From: Acuticoccus sp963704595
GTDB lineage: Bacteria > Pseudomonadota > Alphaproteobacteria > Rhizobiales > Amorphaceae
DNA: 64,000 nt
Assembly: GCA_963704595.1 (NCBI GenBank)
Contig: OY969922.1
Coordinates: forward strand, 2,356,001-2,420,000
Direction of reading: 5' to 3'
Shown: positions 1 through 8,902 of the stretch, piece after piece
How positions within the stretch are numbered: position 1 is the first letter of the stretch
Layout of the letters: each line of letters starts with the position of its first letter
The notes under the pieces: model-generated
The model's database searches: none
The model's input: only the letters and a program-made list of their open reading frames with translations
Told to the model about the DNA's origin: nothing
Translations under genes and position numbers: made by a program

Positions 1-1993
1 ACGGCATCGACTGCAGGCTGACGAGTGAGGAGTAGCCGCGGCCGAAGTCGTCGATCGCGAGGTGGACGCCGAACGTCCTGATCGCGCGCAGGGTGGCGAG
101 TGCGGCGGCCGGCCGTTCGGCTATAGCATTCTCGGTTATCTCGATGCACAGCCGCTCTGGCGGCAGGCTCCAGCGGTCCAGGACCCGTTCGATTGTGGGC
201 ACGAGGCCGGGATCGTCGAGCTCGAGCGGTGACACGTTGACGTTGAGCCGCCAGTCGCCGCCGGCGCGCACCGCGGTCTCAACCGCCTGATCCAGGATGG
301 AGGCGCCGAGCGCGCGGATCTGGCCCGTGCGTTCGGCGACCTTGATGAACTCGTCGGGATGGACGGAGCCGAGCTCGCCGTGCTGCCACCGTGCAAGCGC
401 TTCCTGCCCGACCACCTCGCGGCTGCCGAGGCGAACGATGGGCTGGAAGGACGGGCGGATTTCGCCCGCCTCGATCGCCCGCCGGATGCTGTGCACGATC
501 CGGGCGTGGCGCTCCACTTCCTCCTGGATTGTCGCGTCGAACGAGACGATGCGGTTCCTACCGCCTTCTTTTGCCCGGTACATTGCAGCGTCCGCCCGCT
601 GCAGCACGGCTTCGAGGTCGAGGTCATGTCCGTTGTGCATGAGGACGCCGATGGACGCGGTGACGAAGAACTCCCGCCCCTCGATGACGAACGACCCGGT
701 GACGCGGTCGAAGAGCTCGACCGTCCGCGTTTCGAGATCCGACACGTCATCCGCTTCCTCGATCAGGATGACGAACTCGTCGCCGCCGAAGCGCGCGACG
801 GTGTCAGCGGGCCGGACCGCCTCGACGAGGCGCTGCGCGACCTGGCACAGAAGCCCGTCGCCGATGGTGTGGCCGTGCCCGTCGTTGACGAGCTTGAAGT
901 GGTCGATGTCGAAGAAGAGGAGGCCGATCATCTGACCGCGGCGCTGAGCCCGGTGCGCGGCGCGGACGAGACGGTCCGACAGGAGGAGCCGGTTGGGGAG
1001 GCCCGTCAGCGTGTCGTGGGTTGCCTGGTGGGCGAGATCGTCCTCCGCCTTTCGCCGCTCGGTGACGTCGCGGGCCGTCAGCACCAGCCCGCCCACGGCC
1101 GGATCGCCGCGCAGGTCCACGACGCGGGACGCAAGCCAGCGCTGCCCGCCGGGCGTGTCGAGGAGGCAGTCGGGAAGGTCTGTTTCCCTGGCCGTCGTTC
1201 CATCCCGCACGAAAGCGCCCGCCACGTCCTCGGCGCTGTTGCGGTGTCCCGGGCTGAGCGCGTCCCACCAGCGTTCGCCGGTCATCTGCCTGCCTGCTAG
1301 GCGTTGCACCGACGGGCTCGCCCACGACACGAAGCCCCCCGCGTCCATGACGAGGACGAGGTCGGACGCATGCTCGGTGATGGCGGCGAGCCTTGCCTGT
1401 GCGTTGAAGACCTGCCGTGCCGATTCCCGGCGCACCAGTGCCGAGCAGATCACGTCGGCGACCGAGGTGAGAAGGCTGACCTCGCCAGCGGTGAAGGTTC
1501 GGTGCGCCCGCACGGCGTCGAAGCCGACGAAGCCGAACAGCTCGCCGGCGTTCAGCATCGGCACCACGAGGAGGGACTGGATGTCCTGCCGGATCAGGAG
1601 CTCGCGCTCCTCGGCGCGTTCGTCCGGGAGGGCATTCACATCCGGCACGTAGATGGGCTGGCCCTCTGCGAGCGGGTTCAGCCAGAACCGGATGACGTCC
1701 TGCGGCAGGTCCTGGAGGGTCTCGATCTCGGGCTGGATGCCGGGAGCGCACCACTCGTGGGTGTTCGAGATGAGATTGCCGGGGAGCGTCTCGAACACGT
1801 AGGTGCGGTCGGCGCCGACGAAAGTACCGAGACGGGCGAGCGTTTCGTCGATCCCGTGCGGCACCTCGTGCAAAGGCCTGTGCACGAAACTGCCCAGAAC
1901 CTCGGTGACGAGGGCCTGCATGTCGGTCAGCCGGCGGTACGCGCCCCGGACGTCGTCGATCGGTTCGGCGACCGCGCCGGCGGAAGTCTTCAT
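1..1993 (-). CDS. GAF-PAS-GGDEF-EAL c-di-GMP signalling protein (C-terminus cut by window edge)
   Basis: The reading frame starts at ATG 1993 (MKTSAGAVAEPIDD) and stays open to base 1, so about 664 residues are visible and the C-terminus lies outside. In order I see a GAF-like sensor (about residues 30-165), a PAS segment (about 190-285, ending TARDVTERRKAE), a GGDEF domain with intact FGGDEF near residue 400, and an EAL domain with GQEALAR near 527 and AIDDFGRGYSSL at the edge. The family makes and/or hydrolyses cyclic di-GMP. Both catalytic signatures look intact, so either activity is possible. No membrane segment or signal peptide is seen, so it should be cytosolic, sensing through GAF/PAS. 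It has no operon partner in the window. Confidence 0.9.
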   Translation of the reverse strand, partial: MKTSAGAVAEPIDDVRGAYRRLTDMQALVTEVLGSFVHRPLHEVPHGIDETLARLGTFVGADRTYVFETLPGNLISNTHEWCAPGIQPEIETLQDLPQDVIRFWLNPLAEGQPIYVPDVNALPDERAEERELLIRQDIQSLLVVPMLNAGELFGFVGFDAVRAHRTFTAGEVSLLTSVADVICSALVRRESARQVFNAQARLAAITEHASDLVLVMDAGGFVSWASPSVQRLAGRQMTGERWWDALSPGHRNSAEDVAGAFVRDGTTARETDLPDCLLDTPGGQRWLASRVVDLRGDPAVGGLVLTARDVTERRKAEDDLAHQATHDTLTGLPNRLLLSDRLVRAAHRAQRRGQMIGLLFFDIDHFKLVNDGHGHTIGDGLLCQVAQRLVEAVRPADTVARFGGDEFVILIEEADDVSDLETRTVELFDRVTGSFVIEGREFFVTASIGVLMHNGHDLDLEAVLQRADAAMYRAKEGGRNRIVSFDATIQEEVERHARIVHSIRRAIEAGEIRPSFQPIVRLGSREVVGQEALARWQHGELGSVHPDEFIKVAERTGQIRALGASILDQAVETAVRAGGDWRLNVNVSPLELDDPGLVPTIERVLDRWSLPPERLCIEITENAIAERPAAALATLRAIRTFGVHLAIDDFGRGYSSLVSLQSMP

Positions 1994-2717
1994 CCCCTGC
2001 GCTCCGGCCGGGTCGTTTTGCTGCGGATGTCCGGTCCGGGGAGGGGCGGGGCGCTACCGCATGGCTCCGGGGCGTTACCGACCGCTGATGCCGCTCTACC
2101 CAATTCGCGGGCCTCTCGAACGCAGGATCGATCGGTTAACGGCCCGGATCGATGTGAGATGGTGCACCGATTGGGCGACGACACAAACTCCAGCTTTGCT
2201 GTGAATTCGGATACTTCTCCGTAAATCATAACGCTGAGGGGCCAAAGCGGCAAGGTTTTCAGATCTGCAGCGGCCGTTAATCTTGTCGATCGTCGGGCTG
2301 ATTCTACCCTGCGGATGAAGTGCCACTCATGCGGTTGCCGTCGTCCCGGCAACTCGCTGTCAGTCCTCGTTCCGGCGATCCGCCCTTGCCGAAGTGATGG
2401 CGCGTGGGGCGGAACGCAACCTGTTCCGCTCCGCAAAGAGTTCGTGGCGCGAACGCCCTGCGCGACTGCCGCCTGCAACCAGCGCGCGTCCGAGTTCGCC
2501 GCCGGCCTGTGCAGGTGGCCGGACCACACCGCGGCCGATCCGAGCCGCTCCACCTCGACGTGCCAGCTCAGCCCGTCGAAATTCTGACGCAAAGTAAGTG
2601 CCTGATGCTGGAGTGCGCTTTGTCGTTCGTGTGACATCTGGTCAACTTATCGTTTCGCGCGATACGGGACAGTTTCGAAAAAATATTACGATCTGATCCT
2701 CAAATGGGGCGGATGCG
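1994..2717. other. intergenic region, no confident gene
   Basis: About 720 bases between the GGDEF-EAL gene and the FixJ-type regulator. Open frames exist on both strands, but none has a recognisable domain and a good ribosome site. The first 65 or so codons of a minus-strand frame starting at 2637 look mildly protein-like (they include SWHVEVERLG), but the rest does not, and I do not call it. The stretch around 2640-2700 is more AT-rich than its surroundings and probably holds the promoter for the downstream regulator. Confidence 0.4.
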
Positions 2718-2843
2718 ATGGCAGAGAAAACGTCGGGATCGCGATTGCCGGTGGTCGAGACCGCCGAAGGCGCCCACGGCTCGCGTGAGATCTCCGCGGC
2801 AGACTGGAGGGCGCTGGTCGTTTCCGCGCCATTGCCGGTATGA
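2718..2843 (+). CDS. possible 41-residue leader or coupled small protein
   Basis: ATG 2718 opens a 41-codon frame (MAEKTSGSRLPVVETAEG... to ...VSAPLPV) whose TGA overlaps the ATG of the FixJ-type regulator in an ATGA arrangement, a common sign of translational coupling. No domain is recognisable. It could be a small protein, a leader controlling translation of the regulator, or the remnant of a larger upstream gene. Codon third positions are GC-rich like real genes here, but the frame is short enough to arise by chance. Low confidence. Confidence 0.3.
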   Translation: MAEKTSGSRLPVVETAEGAHGSREISAADWRALVVSAPLPV

Positions 2844-3479
2844 CCGAGGCACGGGATTGCGCGACCGTTCACCTCGTGGACGATGATCCGGCGATCCTGA
2901 CCGCGCTCGGACGGCTTCTCGCGGCGGAAGGGCACCGGACCGAGGCGCACCTCAACGCAGAAGCATTCTTCGCAGCGCTCGATGCCGACGAGCCGGGCTG
3001 TCTCGTGCTCGATCTGCGGATGCCCGGCAGCGACGGGCACTCGGTGCAGCACCGGCTGTCGCAGACCGGCGTATGCCTGCCGGTGATCTTCCTGACCGGG
3101 CAGGGCGATATCTCCGCCAGCGTGCGCGCGATGAAGGGCGGCGCGGTCGATTTCCTCACCAAGCCCGTGCAGTCGCAGGTCCTGCTTGCGGCGATAACGG
3201 AGGCGATCGCACGCGATGCGGAAGCGCGGCTGTCGAAGGCGCAGGCCGCCGCGGTCGAGGACCGGCTCGCGACGCTCACCCTCAGGGAGCGGGAGGTGCT
3301 CGAACTCGGTCGTGTCCGGCCGGCTGAACAAGCAGATCGCGGACGATCTCGGGATCGTCGAGAAGACCGTGAAGGTTCACCGCGCCAGGGTGATGCGCAA
3401 GATGGGCGTGCGGACCTTGGCCGACCTTGTGAGCGTCGTCGTCTCGCACGTCCACGGCGGGGAGCGCCGGGCGGGATAG
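2840..3479 (+). CDS. FixJ/NarL-type response regulator, apparent +1 frameshift
   Basis: Two-component response regulator. The receiver domain starts at MTEARDCATVHLVDDDP, has the phosphoacceptor Asp near residue 58 (LVLDLRMPG) and the conserved Lys in FLTKPVQ. A LuxR-type helix-turn-helix follows (LTLREREVLEL), but the frame breaks: GRLNKQIADDLGIVEKTVK and VHRARVMRKMGV continue in the next frame to the TAG at 3477. Deleting one G of the GG at 3308-3309 restores the FixJ consensus. I therefore treat it as one intact gene of about 212 residues with a sequence error. No histidine kinase lies beside it, so it is an orphan here and its signal is unknown. A 41-codon frame may be translationally coupled upstream. 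Confidence 0.8.
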
Positions 3480-3499
3480 GCCGGCGACCGCGCCCGGGA

Positions 3500-5332
3500 T
3501 CAGGGCGCGGTGTCGAGCGCGTCGTCGAACGAGGTGTGGTTCGCCCGGTAGAGGCCGGCGTAGAGGCCGCCCAGCGCGATCAGCTCGTCGTGCGTGCCCT
3601 GTTCGACGATCTCGCCGTCACGCAGGACGACGATCCGGTCGGCGTTGCGGATGGTCGCGAGGCGGTGGGCGATGACGAGGCCGGTGCGGTTCTGCAGGAG
3701 CCGCTTCAGCGCCGTCTGGATCTGCATCTCGGTGTAGCTGTCGATGCTAGCCGTCGCCTCGTCGAGGACGAGGATCGGCGCATCGACCACCAGCGCCCGC
3801 GCGAAGCTGAGGAGCTGGCGCTGGCCGAGTGACAGGCTGCCGCCCCGTTCTCCGAGGAGCGTGTCGTAACCCTCGGGGAGGGCCGTGATGAAGTCGTGCG
3901 CACCGACCGCCTTGGCGGCGTTGACGACGTCCTCGCGGGTGGCGTCCACCATCGTGTAGCGGATGTTCTCAAGAACCGTGCCGGTGAAGAGGTAGGGCTC
4001 CTGCAGCACCATCGCGATATGCTTGCCGAGGGAGGCTTGCGTCACGTCGCGCACATCGTGTCCGCCGACGAGCACCTCGCCCTGCTGCACGTCGTAGAAG
4101 CGGTTGACCAGCGCCATCGCGCTGGACTTGCCGGAGCCCGTCGGGCCGACCACCGCCACCGTCTCGCCGGGCTTCACCTTGAAGGTGACGTTCTGCAGCA
4201 CCGGGTGCGCGGGATCGTAGCCGAACGTCACGTCGCGGAACTCGATCGACCCCCCCGCCTCGCGGGTGAGGGGGACGGCACCCTCCCGGTCACGGATCGA
4301 GACCTCGATATCGAGAACCTCGGTGAGACGCTGGCCGGAGGCCATCGCGCGCTGCATCACCGAATACTGCATGGTGAGCGAGCGGATCGGGTCGAAGAAG
4401 CGCTGGATGTAGAAGAGGAACGCGACCATCACGCCGACTTCGAGCGTCTCACCGAGCACCATCTGGCCGCCGACGACGATGACGAAGGCCATGGCGAGCC
4501 CGGTCAGAGTGTCGACGATCGGCACCATCACCTGCGCGTAGCGCGCGGCGGTGAGGTGCGCCTCGAGATTGGTCTCCGCCTTGTCGGTGTAGAGCGCGAA
4601 GTTGACGTCCTCGCGGTGCATGTTCTGGACCGCGCGCACGCCGTGGATCGCCTCAGCCAGCGCCCCGTTGGCGACCGAGTTCGCCTCGTGCGCCGCCATG
4701 AACGCCTTTCGCGCCCGCGGCAGCCAGAAGACGCGAACGAGGAAGAGGACGGGGAGGACGGAAATCGTGAGGAGCCCGAGCCGCACGTCGAGCCACAGCA
4801 TCGAGGCGACGATGCCGAAGAGGAGCACGATGTCGCCGACCGACAGGACGGAGGTTTCCAGGAACTCCTGCATGGAGTTCACGTCGCCCTGCAGGCGCGA
4901 CATCAGCCGCCCCACCTCGGTCTTGTCCATGAACGACATCGACACGCGCTGAAGGTGCGAGAACATCGCCTCGCGGATGTCGAAAAGCACGTTCTCCGCC
5001 GTCTGCCCGACCACGTTCTCCTGCACGAAGCTCGCCGCGAAATTGATGAGGATGACGATGCCGAACAGGATGACGGCCTGCGTCAGCGCGGCCTCGCCGC
5101 CGGCCACGATGCCGTTGTCGATGGCGTCGCGGATGATGAGGGGAATCACCACCTGCGTGCCGGTGAAGACCAGCACCGCGATGACCGCGATGGCGACCTT
5201 GAGGCGGTAGGGGCTGACGAAGGCCCAGATCCTGCGCACGACGCGGCCGTCGAACACGCGGCCGAACATCTCCTCCTCGACGCGGTGGGAGCCGACCGTG
5301 GCGCGGGGCGGGTGTTGTTCAGTGATCGCCAT
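3500..5332 (-). CDS. ABC exporter half-transporter with catalytic-type Walker B (610 aa)
   Basis: Type IV ABC exporter subunit. An N-terminal membrane domain (about residues 20-330, six predicted helices) precedes a nucleotide-binding domain. Walker A is GPTGSGKSS, Walker B ILVLDEATASID with the catalytic Glu, the signature is the non-consensus LSLGQ, and the switch His is in VIAHRLATI. ATG 5332 is chosen because the stop of the upstream exporter gene shares its A (TAATG), so the pair is translationally coupled. With the neighbour it should form a heterodimer in the inner membrane. The substrate cannot be inferred from sequence; lipids, drugs or peptides are typical for the family. Confidence 0.9.
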   Translation of the reverse strand: MAITEQHPPRATVGSHRVEEEMFGRVFDGRVVRRIWAFVSPYRLKVAIAVIAVLVFTGTQVVIPLIIRDAIDNGIVAGGEAALTQAVILFGIVILINFAASFVQENVVGQTAENVLFDIREAMFSHLQRVSMSFMDKTEVGRLMSRLQGDVNSMQEFLETSVLSVGDIVLLFGIVASMLWLDVRLGLLTISVLPVLFLVRVFWLPRARKAFMAAHEANSVANGALAEAIHGVRAVQNMHREDVNFALYTDKAETNLEAHLTAARYAQVMVPIVDTLTGLAMAFVIVVGGQMVLGETLEVGVMVAFLFYIQRFFDPIRSLTMQYSVMQRAMASGQRLTEVLDIEVSIRDREGAVPLTREAGGSIEFRDVTFGYDPAHPVLQNVTFKVKPGETVAVVGPTGSGKSSAMALVNRFYDVQQGEVLVGGHDVRDVTQASLGKHIAMVLQEPYLFTGTVLENIRYTMVDATREDVVNAAKAVGAHDFITALPEGYDTLLGERGGSLSLGQRQLLSFARALVVDAPILVLDEATASIDSYTEMQIQTALKRLLQNRTGLVIAHRLATIRNADRIVVLRDGEIVEQGTHDELIALGGLYAGLYRANHTSFDDALDTAP

Positions 5333-7176
5333 TAGTGAGCCTCCGTAGGTGCATCGTTGCCCACCTGCAGATCGTGCAGCGCGCGGTAGCGGCCGCCGAG
5401 CGCCACAAGCTCGTCGTGGCTGCCCTGTTCGACGATCCGGCCTTCGTCGAGGACGAGGATCCGGTCGGCGTCCATCAGCGAGCTCAGCCGGTGGGCGATG
5501 ATGACCGTGACGCGGGACTGCGCATTTTCGCGCATGGCCTTGCGGATGCTGCGCTCGGTGTTGGCGTCGAGCGCCGTGGTGCTGTCGTCGAAGATGAGGA
5601 TGGACGGGTCGAGCATCAGCGTGCGCGCGATGGAGACGCGCTGGCGCTGCCCGCCCGACAGCGAGACGCCGCGCTCGCCCACCACCGTGCGATAGCCGCT
5701 CGGAAGGTTGAGGATGTAGTCGTGCAGCCGCGCCGCTTCGCTCGCCCGCTCCACCTGCTTCCCCTTCGCCCACGGGTCGGCGTAGGCGATGTTGTTTTCG
5801 AGCGTGGTGGTGAACAGGAACACGTCCTGCTGCACCACCGCGACCGCCTGCCGGAGCGAGCGCAGCGAAATCTCTCGGATGTCCTGCCCGTCGATGGTGA
5901 TCCTGCCGCCGGTGACGTCGTAGAACCGCGGGATGAGATGGACTAGCGAGGATTTGCCCGAGCCCGGCGGGCCGACGAGGCCGATGGTCTCGCCCTTGCG
6001 CGCCTCGAACGAGACGTTGCGCAAGACCGCCCTGTCGGTCCCCGGATAGGTGAAGGAGACGTCCTCGAAGGCGAGGCGCCCTTCGGAGAGGGCGAGGGCA
6101 GGGGCGCCGGCCTCCTCGCGGATCGGGACCTCGAAGTCGAGGAAGTCGAACAGGCGGCTGCCGCAGGTCGATGCGCGCGCGAACGAGTTCACCAGCATCC
6201 CGAGCTGGCGCACCGGCATCTGCAGGATGGTCATGAAGGTGAGGAAGGAGGCGAGGGTGCCGACCGAGATCTCGCCCGCGATCACCTTGTGGCCACCGAC
6301 CCAGAGGACGAGGCCCATCGCGGCAAAGAATGAAAACGTCATCGCGCTGGTGTTGCGCACGCGGATGCCGACGCGCTCGCGCGCAAGCTCCAGCGCGCTC
6401 AGCGAGGAGGTGTGGAACTTCGCCATCTCGAGCGGCTGGGCGGCGAAGGCGCGGACGACGCGGATGCCTGCGAGGTTCTCCTCCATCACGCGCGACAGCA
6501 CCGAAAGCCGCTCCTGCAACCGCAGCCATGTCGCGCGGAGCCGGAGCCGCGTCACCGCCGAGCGCCAGCCGACGAAGGGCACGAAGGAGAGCGCCGCCAA
6601 GCCGAGGACCGGGTCGGTGGAGATGAGGAGGTAGCCGCCGACGCCGATGAGGGTGGTCAGCAGAAGGAGGCGCACGATGCCGGTGGAGAAGAACATCCGC
6701 ACGCCCTCGAGGTCGAGCATCCCGAGGGTGATGAGGTCGCCCGAGTGCACCTTGTCGTGAAAGCTGAAGTCGAGGTCCTGCACCTTGGCGTAGTAGGCGC
6801 GGCGGAGCTGGTAGCCGACCGCATGGCCGACCGCCTCGCCGTAATAGTTCTGCAGCGTGGTGAAGACGCCGCGCATCATGGACATGACGAAGAGGAGCGC
6901 CGCGGTCTGAAGAAGCGCGTTGCGGGCGCCTTCAGTCGCGTCGAGGGCGCCCTGCGTCTGGTCGACGGCGATGCCGAGGATGATCGGGATCGTGAGCTGC
7001 AACGTCGCGGCGACGAGGGTGGAGGCGAACGAGATCGCCACCCACCATGGTTTCTGGAACGCGATCCGCGTGATCCTGAGGAGCGTGCCGGCCGACCCGT
7101 GCGCTCCTCTGGCAGTGCTAAGACCCGCCGCCCCGTCGGTCGCGAGGGCGTGATTGTGTTGGGGCAGCGTGGTCAT
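5332..7176 (-). CDS. ABC exporter half-transporter with degenerate Walker B (614 aa)
   Basis: First gene of the exporter pair. It starts MTTLPQHNHALATDG and has a six-helix membrane domain followed by a nucleotide-binding domain. Walker A is GPPGSGKSS and the signature is the canonical LSGGQ. Walker B reads ILIFDDSTTALD, with Asp where the catalytic Glu should be. The partner has the opposite pattern: a normal Glu but LSLGQ as signature. In known heterodimeric exporters this combination puts both deviations into one composite ATP site, which is then non-hydrolytic. The assignment as exporter is firm; the substrate is unknown. Confidence 0.9.
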   Translation of the reverse strand: MTTLPQHNHALATDGAAGLSTARGAHGSAGTLLRITRIAFQKPWWVAISFASTLVAATLQLTIPIILGIAVDQTQGALDATEGARNALLQTAALLFVMSMMRGVFTTLQNYYGEAVGHAVGYQLRRAYYAKVQDLDFSFHDKVHSGDLITLGMLDLEGVRMFFSTGIVRLLLLTTLIGVGGYLLISTDPVLGLAALSFVPFVGWRSAVTRLRLRATWLRLQERLSVLSRVMEENLAGIRVVRAFAAQPLEMAKFHTSSLSALELARERVGIRVRNTSAMTFSFFAAMGLVLWVGGHKVIAGEISVGTLASFLTFMTILQMPVRQLGMLVNSFARASTCGSRLFDFLDFEVPIREEAGAPALALSEGRLAFEDVSFTYPGTDRAVLRNVSFEARKGETIGLVGPPGSGKSSLVHLIPRFYDVTGGRITIDGQDIREISLRSLRQAVAVVQQDVFLFTTTLENNIAYADPWAKGKQVERASEAARLHDYILNLPSGYRTVVGERGVSLSGGQRQRVSIARTLMLDPSILIFDDSTTALDANTERSIRKAMRENAQSRVTVIIAHRLSSLMDADRILVLDEGRIVEQGSHDELVALGGRYRALHDLQVGNDAPTEAH

Positions 7177-7357
7177 GGTTGCATCCGTTGGGACGTGTTG
7201 TCTTTCCGGCGTCGCATCGCGGCGCGGGGGCGCATCGGTCCGGGAGGGGGGCGGGCTGCGACGGCGCCGGGCGGATCATAAGGCGCGCTTTGCGGCGATG
7301 CCACCTGCGTGCCCATGAATGATCCGCGGACACGCCACTCAACCCTCCGCCGCGGCA

Positions 7358-8395
7358 TCAGCCCGTGAACCCGGCCGACGCCACGGCGATGGCCCCGGCG
7401 TAGAGCGCGAGAACGCCAATGCTCTCGAAGCCGATGTTCGCGAAACCCTTTTCCTGCCTGCGGATCAGGCCGAGGAGCAGGATCGCAGTCATGGCGATCC
7501 CGACGAGCGCCCAGAAGCGGGAACTGGCGCCGATCGCGTTGTAGATCGAGCCGTCGCGATAGGCGACGTCGGACGCCGAGAGGAACAGGACGTCGAACGT
7601 GTTGCCGCCGATGATGCCGCCCACCGCGAGCTGGAGCGCGCCACGGCGCACCGCGGCGATGGTCGTGACGAGTTCCGGCAGGGACGTCACCGTCGCGGTC
7701 ATCAGCGCGCCGACGAGGCTGCCTGAAATTCCCATCCCGCGCTCGATCGAGGTGCCGGCGATCGCAACCACGAAGCCCGCCACGCCGGTGGCGAGCACCA
7801 GCCCCGCGAAGATCACAACGAGCCGCGGCGTCGACGGGCCGGCGTCCGATTCGGGATCGGGGCTGTCTTCCCGCGTCGCCCGCGTCTGGTGGGGGTGCCA
7901 CATCGGGTTCTCGCGGTCGCGCCGGGCGAGGATGATGCCGCAGACGTAAAGCACGATGAGGACGACGCTCGCCGGGTGGATACCGAACAGCGTGACCGGC
8001 GGAACCGTCGCGGCGATGAGGGGCACCGAGAGAAGCAGCACCAGCATCGTCGCCTGCGTGAGGTTCGACGGATCGGCGGCAGCGTGTTCGAGGTTCGACC
8101 GGCGGTGGAGGCAGTCCGCCAGGGCGAGGAACGCCGTCTGCGCCGCGATCCCGCCGAGGGCGTTGCTGTAGGCAAGGTCGACGTCACCGCCCGCGGCCGC
8201 GGTGATGGAGGTGATGGTGCCGGAGGCCGACGTCGTCGCCCCGAGAAGCACGGCGCCGGCGATCGCTTCGCCGATGCCGGTCCGGTCGGCAAGGATGTCG
8301 GCAAGCTTCGTCAGCTTGGTGCCGACGATGACGATGACAACGGCGGCAATCGCGAGTGCCACGAATGCGGCGGGCAGGTTTATGAGGGGAAACAC
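7358..8395 (-). CDS. sodium/calcium exchanger family membrane protein
   Basis: Cation/proton or Na+/Ca2+ antiporter of the CaCA superfamily. Two alpha-repeat-like blocks are visible: GATTSASGTITSITAA in the first half and TATVTSLPELVTTIAA with GGIIGGNTFDVLFL in the second, each in a hydrophobic bundle of about ten helices in total. A loop rich in charged residues (DRENPMWHPHQTRATRED) separates the halves. The frame is open further upstream, but that extension is Arg-rich and not membrane-like. I start at GTG 8395 (VFPLINLPAAFVALAIA), giving 345 residues. The transported ion is inferred from the family only. It stands alone on the minus strand. Confidence 0.8.
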   Translation of the reverse strand: MFPLINLPAAFVALAIAAVVIVIVGTKLTKLADILADRTGIGEAIAGAVLLGATTSASGTITSITAAAGGDVDLAYSNALGGIAAQTAFLALADCLHRRSNLEHAAADPSNLTQATMLVLLLSVPLIAATVPPVTLFGIHPASVVLIVLYVCGIILARRDRENPMWHPHQTRATREDSPDPESDAGPSTPRLVVIFAGLVLATGVAGFVVAIAGTSIERGMGISGSLVGALMTATVTSLPELVTTIAAVRRGALQLAVGGIIGGNTFDVLFLSASDVAYRDGSIYNAIGASSRFWALVGIAMTAILLLGLIRRQEKGFANIGFESIGVLALYAGAIAVASAGFTG

Positions 8396-8902
8396 GGCGA
8401 TCCCGGGTCTTGCGTGACGGCACTTGAGCTGGTGGCTGCGGCGCGGAACAGGCCAGCCTGCCGGCGAAAATGTCCCCCGGCCTCGTCGCCGCCGGATTGC
8501 GAACGAACCGCAGACGATCCGCGGTCGGCGGCCCGATGGCTTTGAGGTCAACGTCCGGAGGCCGACATGTTTCCGTCGCACCGTTCGCGGGACCGTGACG
8601 ATCCGCGCCAGTGCCGGTCGCGAACGACTTGCCGCGCCGGGCCCCGACCGCGCGATGCCCTGCCGGACGGCGGGCTATCCGCCGATATCCGGGTGATCCG
8701 GCCGCGGCCGAGGAGAGCGCAGGAAATACGGGACGGAGTGGCCGCTGGAAAGGAATCCTCATGCTTTCGCGTTGACGGAACAGCCGGCGGCCGTATGGTG
8801 CGCGTACAACTATGGACAACCTGCTCGCCGGGAGGCTGCGCTCGTGGCGCTCCCCCGGCGGCGGGACCCGTGGACAATCGAAACGCTCAAGGGAGACGAT
8901 AA
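8396..8902. other. intergenic region upstream of the TRAP operon
   Basis: About 500 bases between the divergent exchanger gene and dctP. I see no supported gene. It must carry the promoter(s) for dctP and probably for the exchanger, but I could not pick a convincing -35/-10 pair. A GGGAG ribosome site sits just before the dctP start. Confidence 0.4.

Noticed and set aside
1990..2637. A minus-strand gene of 215 codons after the GGDEF-EAL gene
   Set aside because: No domain and no ribosome site. The second half is low-complexity and overlaps the start region of the GGDEF-EAL gene.
3500..6529. One open frame of 1009 codons on the minus strand
   Set aside because: Only the part from ATG 5332 is a real exporter subunit. 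The upstream 400 codons are an Arg/Pro-rich shadow of the neighbouring exporter gene in another frame.
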